Positions 5,355 through 9,073 of a stretch of DNA of 9,073 nucleotides are shown piece after piece. The position numbers and the translations under genes were made by a program. The DNA lies in NCBI GenBank assembly GCA_035501255.1, contig DATJWM010000095.1, positions 1 through 9,073 of the forward strand, written 5' to 3'. Under the pieces are notes generated by a model. It worked only from the letters and a program-made list of their open reading frames with translations. It had not been told where the DNA came from and searched no databases. How positions within the stretch are numbered: position 1 is the stretch's first letter; each line of letters opens with the position of its first letter. This DNA is from JAFAZI01 sp035501255. Lineage in GTDB: Bacteria > Actinomycetota > Actinomycetes > JAFAQI01.

Positions 5355-8264
5355 GTGACGTCCGACCCGTTCGCGACCGAGGAGCTGCGGCGGCGGGTGA
5401 TCGCAGCCTGGCGCGACTCCCCTGCCCGGTTCCGGGCGGACGCGAACGTCGAGGAGGACCTGGCCCTCGTCGGCTACCGCGACCGGGTCGTCGTCGAGCT
5501 CGCTCAAAACGCTGCCGATGCCGCGACCCGCGCCGAGGTCGCCGGGCAGGTCGTGTTCGAGCTGCGCGGCGCGACTCTGACGGTCACCAACAACGGAGCG
5601 CCGCTCGATGCGGCCGGAGTGGAGTCGATTGCGGTCGCCCGCGCCTCCGCGAAGCGGGACCTCGAGGGGATGGTCGGGCGGTTCGGTGTGGGGTTTGCGG
5701 CGGTTCGGGCGGTCACTGAGGAGCCGAGGATCGTGTCGTCGACCGGCGGTGTGCAGTGGTCGCGGGCGCGCGCGTGGGCCGAGCTCGCTGCGGTCCCCGA
5801 GCTGGCCGGCGAGCTCGAGATGCGCGGCGAGCGCATCCCCGTGCTGCGGCTGCCGTACGCCGTACCGGCCGCTGTGGCCGACCGGACGACGGTGACGCTT
5901 CCGCTCGCGGACGCGGCGGCGGTGGCGGCGGTGCGTCACCAGCTCGAGGCGCTGGACGCCGCGCTGCTGTTTGCCCTGCCGGCACTGGTCGAGATCGTGG
6001 TGCGCATCGACGGCGACGAGCGGCGCCTGACGGTCGAACACGACGACGATCGGGTGATCATTCACGACGGCGACACCACGTCGCGATGGACGGTGCTCAC
6101 CGCGGCCGGTCTGATCCCTGCCGAGCTGCTCGCCGACCGCCCGGCCGAGGAACGGAGCTCGGACGGGTGGCAGGTGACGTGGGCGCTGCCGATCAACCGT
6201 GACGGCCGGCTGACCGCGCTGCCCCCGGGGATTGCCCGCGTGGTCCGGGCCCCGACGGCGGTGGACGACCCGCTGACGTTGCCAGCGGTCCTGATCGCGA
6301 CCTATCCGCTGGACGCGACCCGCCGGCGGGTGACGACCGGGGTGCTTGCCGACCTCGTCACGACGCATGCAGCCGACGCACTCATCGCCACGCTCGCCCG
6401 GCTCCCTGCCGATCCGGCGCTGCTGCGCCTGGTGCCGATGGGATTTCCTGACGGCGAAGTGGACGGCGCGTTGCATGCCGCCGTCATCGACCGGCTCCAC
6501 GACAGCGAATGGCTGCCGGTCGCCGCCGACCCGCTGGCGCGTCAACGTCCCCGGGAAGCGGTCGTCGTCGACGATCCGCTCGTCGCACCACTCTCGCGCG
6601 TCGTCCCGCAGCTGTTGCCGGCGGGCTGGTCGCAGCCCGAGCTGGCCGCGCTCGGGGTTCGCCGTCCCGACCTGGCTGAGATCCTCGAGGAACTGCACGC
6701 GGTGGACGAACCGCCGGGTTGGTGGCGCGCGGTCTACGCCGCGCTCGATGAGGCCGTTCTTCCGGGACCGGAGCGCGACGCGCTCGGAGCCCTCCCGGTG
6801 CCGCTCGCTGACGGGACCGTCGTCACCGGTCCGCGGGGAGCGGCGCTGCCGTCGGCGGAGCTCCCGGACGTCGACGTCGCCGCGATCGGCGTTCGCCTCG
6901 TGCATGCCGATGCTGCGCATCCGCTGTTGCGGGCGCTCGGTGCGGTCGACGGCACACCCCGTGGCCTGCTCGCCCTTTCCGGGGTGCGCGACGTCGTCGA
7001 GGGATCACTCGACCTGGAGGACCCGGAGCCGGTCGCGGTGGCAGTGCTCACGCTGGTCGCGGCTTGCGGTGTCGACGTGGACGAGGTCCCGTGGCTCGTC
7101 GACCTGGCGCTTCCCGACGAGTCGGGTGGGTGGCGTCCGGCGGGAGAGTTGTTGCTTCCCGGGGGCCGGCTGGCCGATCTGGTCGCTCCTGACTCGGGAT
7201 TCGGGCGGGTCGCGCCCGACTGGCTCCTGCGGTGGGAGTCGAAGACCCTGGCCGCGGTCGGCGCGCTCGACGGTCCGGCGATGCTGCGCGAACCGGACCC
7301 CGCCGGCCCCGTGCACGATCTCGACGACGAACCGGCCTGGTGGGCGACACTGCCAGCCGACGGGACTCTCGATGAGCTCGTGGCCGTCCGAGATCTGGAG
7401 CAGATCCGGGATGAGGCCCTGCCGGACCTGCTCGCCATCGTCGCGGACCCGCCGTGGCGGGCGGCGGTCGTCGAGCCGGCGATCGTGGAACTCCCGGACG
7501 GCACCCGCCGCGAGCTGCAGTCCTACACCGCGTGGTGGCTGTCGTCACGCCCGGTCCTGGGCGGGCGCGTTCCCCGCAATCTTCGGCTGATCGATGCCGA
7601 CTTGGCGCTGGCCGGCCTGTTCGACCCGGTCCCCGATGGGTACGACGTCGAGCTGTTGCGCGCCCTCGGTGTGCACGACTGCCTCGACGACGCGGATCCC
7701 GACGACCTGCTCGCGCGAATGGCGGATCCGCAGCGGATCGTGAGCCGAGAGCAGCTGCGGACCCTGTACGCCTGGTTGTCCGAGCGTCCGGTCGGGCTGC
7801 CGCGCAGACTGCGCGCGCTTCGAGACGGTCGGGTCGCGGTGGTCAACGCCGAGGAGGTGATCGTGGTGGATCAGCCCGACCTCCTGCCGCTCACCGGCTC
7901 CGCGTCGGTGCTGCCGGTGTCGTTGTCCCGTGCGCCGGCGTTGGCGGGCCGGCTCGACATCCCGCTCGCGTCGGAGTTGGCGGCGTTCGAGGTCAGATCG
8001 TCGGGCGAGCGGATCGACGACGCGGTCGTGCACCGGAGGCTGATCGTGACGGACGTCGACGGGGTGGAGCGGGGGGTCGCCTGGCGGTTCGTGAACGGCA
8101 CCCTGCATGTCGACGCGAGTCAGCGGGAGGTGGGGCTCGGTCGTGGTCGGGCCTGGCGTGACGGTGTGTGGTCGGCTCGTCACCGGCGTACTGAGGGGCT
8201 GACGGACTTGACGACACTCGCGGTTCGCGAGGCCGAGGACGATCTCGACGAGGACGAGGGGTAG
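5355..8264 (+). CDS. Large protein with sacsin/Hsp90-type N-terminal ATP-binding domain
   Basis: This 969-residue protein carries a GHKL (Hsp90/gyrase/histidine-kinase/MutL) fold of the sacsin N-terminal class in its first ~230 residues. RFRADANVEEDLALVGYRD precedes the N-box, with Glu48, Asn52 and Asp55 in ELAQNAADAA; in this superfamily the Glu activates water and the Asn binds magnesium. The G1 region reads VTNNGAPLD (77-85), where classical members have Asp in DxGxG. SAKRD (98-102) and the G2 box GRFGVGF (108-114) follow. The remaining ~700 residues are rich in Leu, Asp, Ala and Val and contain no domain I recognise; the tail is very acidic (EAEDDLDEDEG). I see no transmembrane helix, so it is probably cytosolic. 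A chaperone-like or nucleic-acid-remodelling ATPase is possible, but no function is established to my knowledge. The GTG at 5355 is preferred for its ribosome-binding site. The LapA-domain gene begins 4 bp after its stop. Confidence 0.85.
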   Translation: MTSDPFATEELRRRVIAAWRDSPARFRADANVEEDLALVGYRDRVVVELAQNAADAATRAEVAGQVVFELRGATLTVTNNGAPLDAAGVESIAVARASAKRDLEGMVGRFGVGFAAVRAVTEEPRIVSSTGGVQWSRARAWAELAAVPELAGELEMRGERIPVLRLPYAVPAAVADRTTVTLPLADAAAVAAVRHQLEALDAALLFALPALVEIVVRIDGDERRLTVEHDDDRVIIHDGDTTSRWTVLTAAGLIPAELLADRPAEERSSDGWQVTWALPINRDGRLTALPPGIARVVRAPTAVDDPLTLPAVLIATYPLDATRRRVTTGVLADLVTTHAADALIATLARLPADPALLRLVPMGFPDGEVDGALHAAVIDRLHDSEWLPVAADPLARQRPREAVVVDDPLVAPLSRVVPQLLPAGWSQPELAALGVRRPDLAEILEELHAVDEPPGWWRAVYAALDEAVLPGPERDALGALPVPLADGTVVTGPRGAALPSAELPDVDVAAIGVRLVHADAAHPLLRALGAVDGTPRGLLALSGVRDVVEGSLDLEDPEPVAVAVLTLVAACGVDVDEVPWLVDLALPDESGGWRPAGELLLPGGRLADLVAPDSGFGRVAPDWLLRWESKTLAAVGALDGPAMLREPDPAGPVHDLDDEPAWWATLPADGTLDELVAVRDLEQIRDEALPDLLAIVADPPWRAAVVEPAIVELPDGTRRELQSYTAWWLSSRPVLGGRVPRNLRLIDADLALAGLFDPVPDGYDVELLRALGVHDCLDDADPDDLLARMADPQRIVSREQLRTLYAWLSERPVGLPRRLRALRDGRVAVVNAEEVIVVDQPDLLPLTGSASVLPVSLSRAPALAGRLDIPLASELAAFEVRSSGERIDDAVVHRRLIVTDVDGVERGVAWRFVNGTLHVDASQREVGLGRGRAWRDGVWSARHRRTEGLTDLTTLAVREAEDDLDEDEG

Positions 8265-8268
8265 GGAC

Positions 8269-8613
8269 ATGGCGAGCTCGCCCGAGAGGGATCCGGTGCG
8301 CGACGCGCGGCGTCGCAACACCTCCACCGGGATCGCCATTGGGGCTGCCGTCATCTTTCTCATCCTGCTGATCGACTTCATCGCGCAGAACGACCAGAAG
8401 GTCACCATCCACTTCCTCGGGTTCAGCGGCCGGGCCTCGTTGGCGCTGGCCCTGCTCGTCGCTGCGGTCGCCGGAGCGTTGGTCGTGCTCGCGATCGGCG
8501 CGGCGCGGATCGTCAGTGGACGGGTGGCGGTCCGGCGTCACGCCCGCCAGCAGGCGACGACGGCCGCACCGGTGCCGACTCCGGATCAGCCGCCGTCGCC
8601 CGATCGGACCTGA
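8269..8613 (+). CDS. LapA-domain (DUF1049) two-helix membrane protein
   Basis: The 114-residue protein has two hydrophobic segments, about residues 20-39 and 56-79. The short link IAQNDQKVTIHFLGFSGRASLAL between them matches the LapA pattern (...QN...V...F......LAL). The N-terminal tail is basic and the C-terminal tail is polar and Pro-rich. In Gram-negative bacteria LapA-domain proteins help lipopolysaccharide assembly or its control; an actinobacterium lacks LPS, so the role here is unknown. GAGGGG at 8256-8261, inside the end of the ATPase gene, is a good Shine-Dalgarno sequence 7 bp before the ATG. With the 4-bp gap it suggests translational coupling and shared transcription with the ATPase. 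It is convergent with the DUF2530 gene, 29 bp away. Confidence 0.8.
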   Translation: MASSPERDPVRDARRRNTSTGIAIGAAVIFLILLIDFIAQNDQKVTIHFLGFSGRASLALALLVAAVAGALVVLAIGAARIVSGRVAVRRHARQQATTAAPVPTPDQPPSPDRT

Positions 8614-8642
8614 TCCCCCCGCGAGTGAGGGTGGTCGTGCCG

Positions 8643-8891
8643 TCAGCCGCCCGCCGCGCTCGCGCGTCGGCGGAGTGCGTGGCGCACGCCGTAGAGCCCG
8701 AGCACGACGCCGATTGGGCACGTCCACAACCACCAGGTGGCGTCGTGGTCGTCGAGGTCACCATGGAAGAACACGACCAGAACGACGAAGCCGACCACCC
8801 ACAAGGCGATCCCGACGAGCGCCGACACGAGTTCGTCCCGTGGCGGGGTGGCGCTATCCGCGCGCGGGATCGACGCCGGTTCCTCGACCAC
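8643..8891 (-). CDS. DUF2530 family two-helix membrane protein
   Basis: The 82-residue protein has a short polar N terminus, then a hydrophobic helix at about 22-43 (LVSALVGIALWVVGFVVLVV), a short acidic loop (HGDLDDHD) and a second helix at about 53-70. WLWTCPIGVVLGLYGV followed by a basic RRR tail is the DUF2530 signature (M. tuberculosis Rv0879c family, from memory). Function is unknown. The GTG at 8891 is supported by a TAGGGT box exactly 6 bp upstream and gives the N-terminal length I expect. With this start it overlaps the 3' end of the upstream minus-strand gene by 38 bp in another frame; a shorter start would remove the overlap but cut close to the first helix. Confidence 0.75.
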   Translation of the reverse strand: MVEEPASIPRADSATPPRDELVSALVGIALWVVGFVVLVVFFHGDLDDHDATWWLWTCPIGVVLGLYGVRHALRRRASAAGG

Positions 8892-9073
8892 CCGGCAACC
8901 CTACGACCGCGCGGCGGGTGAAGGCGAACAGGGAACTTGATGCCGCCGGGTGCGGCAGCGGACGGCAGAGCGCGTCGGCCTGATTCCAGTGTTGGCGGGC
9001 GGGCCGGTGACCTGTCTTCAAGTAGCGGGCGATGAGGTTGTCCACACAGTTGTCGCCGTCGAGCGAGTCGGCG
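8854..9073 (-). CDS. C-terminal end of a possible secreted alpha/beta hydrolase (TAP-like), cut by the window edge
   Basis: The minus strand is open from the window edge to a TAG at 8854-8856, giving ~72 residues. The start ADSLDGDNCVDNLIARYL followed by KTGHRP and ADALCRPLPHPAA resembles the end of actinobacterial tripeptidyl-aminopeptidase-like alpha/beta hydrolases. There a motif like dGs.CVd..v..YL..G..P comes before a second Cys and a short tail, the two cysteines being a likely disulfide. The catalytic triad would lie outside the window, so enzyme class and signal peptide cannot be checked. The last ~30 residues are low in recognisable features, and the end overlaps the DUF2530 gene by 38 bp, so the true C terminus is worth confirming. 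Confidence 0.45.
   Translation of the reverse strand, partial: ADSLDGDNCVDNLIARYLKTGHRPARQHWNQADALCRPLPHPAASSSLFAFTRRAVVGLPGGRGTGVDPARG
8898..8903 (-). promoter_or_regulatory. Probable -10 box (TAGGGT) of a leaderless DUF2530 transcript
   Basis: On the minus strand TAGGGT is followed by six bases (TGCCGG) and then the GTG at 8891, the same TANNNT-N6-GTG layout as before larE. It lies inside the 3' end of the upstream coding region. No clear -35 is seen. The AGGG of the box could alternatively serve as a ribosome-binding site in a read-through message. Confidence 0.45.

Noticed and set aside
4785..6920. 711-codon minus-strand open frame across the DUF3027 and ATPase genes
   Set aside because: Its composition is Arg, Gly, His and Pro rich, no domain is recognised, and the plus-strand frames contain clear family motifs throughout.
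7545..8408. 287-codon minus-strand open frame across the ATPase 3' end and the LapA gene
   Set aside because: It is a shadow frame with no recognisable family and would conflict with the LapA-domain and ATPase genes.

Overview
The window is high-GC DNA with strong G/C bias at third codon positions. GroEL ends in the GGMGGMDF tail of actinobacterial GroEL2, and the other genes belong to families typical of Actinomycetota (CspB-type cold-shock protein with a C-terminal extension, DUF3027, DUF2530). Genes apparently starting without a Shine-Dalgarno sequence, with a TANNNT box 6 nt before GTG, also fit this phylum. I cannot name the genus.

Layout from left to right: (1) the 3' part of a GroEL2-type chaperonin gene, closed by a perfect 17-bp hairpin with a TTCG loop; (2) five 30-bp direct repeats, the last of which runs into the probable leaderless promoter of larE, a sulfur transferase for the nickel-pincer nucleotide cofactor; (3) cspB with its own probable promoter; (4) a second tandem array of 14-16-bp units in the convergent gap to (5) an MFS-type membrane protein on the minus strand; (6) a 12-bp perfect palindrome midway between the MFS gene and the divergent DUF3027 gene; (7) a plus-strand run of the DUF3027 gene, a ~969-aa ATPase-like protein with a sacsin/Hsp90-type N-terminal domain, and a LapA-domain membrane protein 4 bp behind it; (8) on the minus strand, a DUF2530 two-helix membrane protein and the 3' end of a gene resembling secreted alpha/beta hydrolases (TAP type), which overlap by 38 bp.

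Most of this is core actinobacterial chromosome, not an accessory island. From memory, cspB, an MFS-like gene, DUF3027 and DUF2530 genes also lie close together in Mycobacterium tuberculosis (Rv0871, Rv0876c, Rv0877, Rv0879c). I see no insertion sequence, integrase, phage gene, tRNA, rRNA or CRISPR array.

The most interesting items are the uncharacterised sacsin-like ATPase with a degenerate G1 box next to a LapA-domain protein, the DUF3027 protein with an intact Cys/His metal-site pattern, the shared palindrome in the divergent promoter, and the cluster of three unrelated tandem repeats around larE and cspB. A stress or proteostasis theme (GroEL2, CspB, Hsp90-fold ATPase) is suggestive, but it is inference only.
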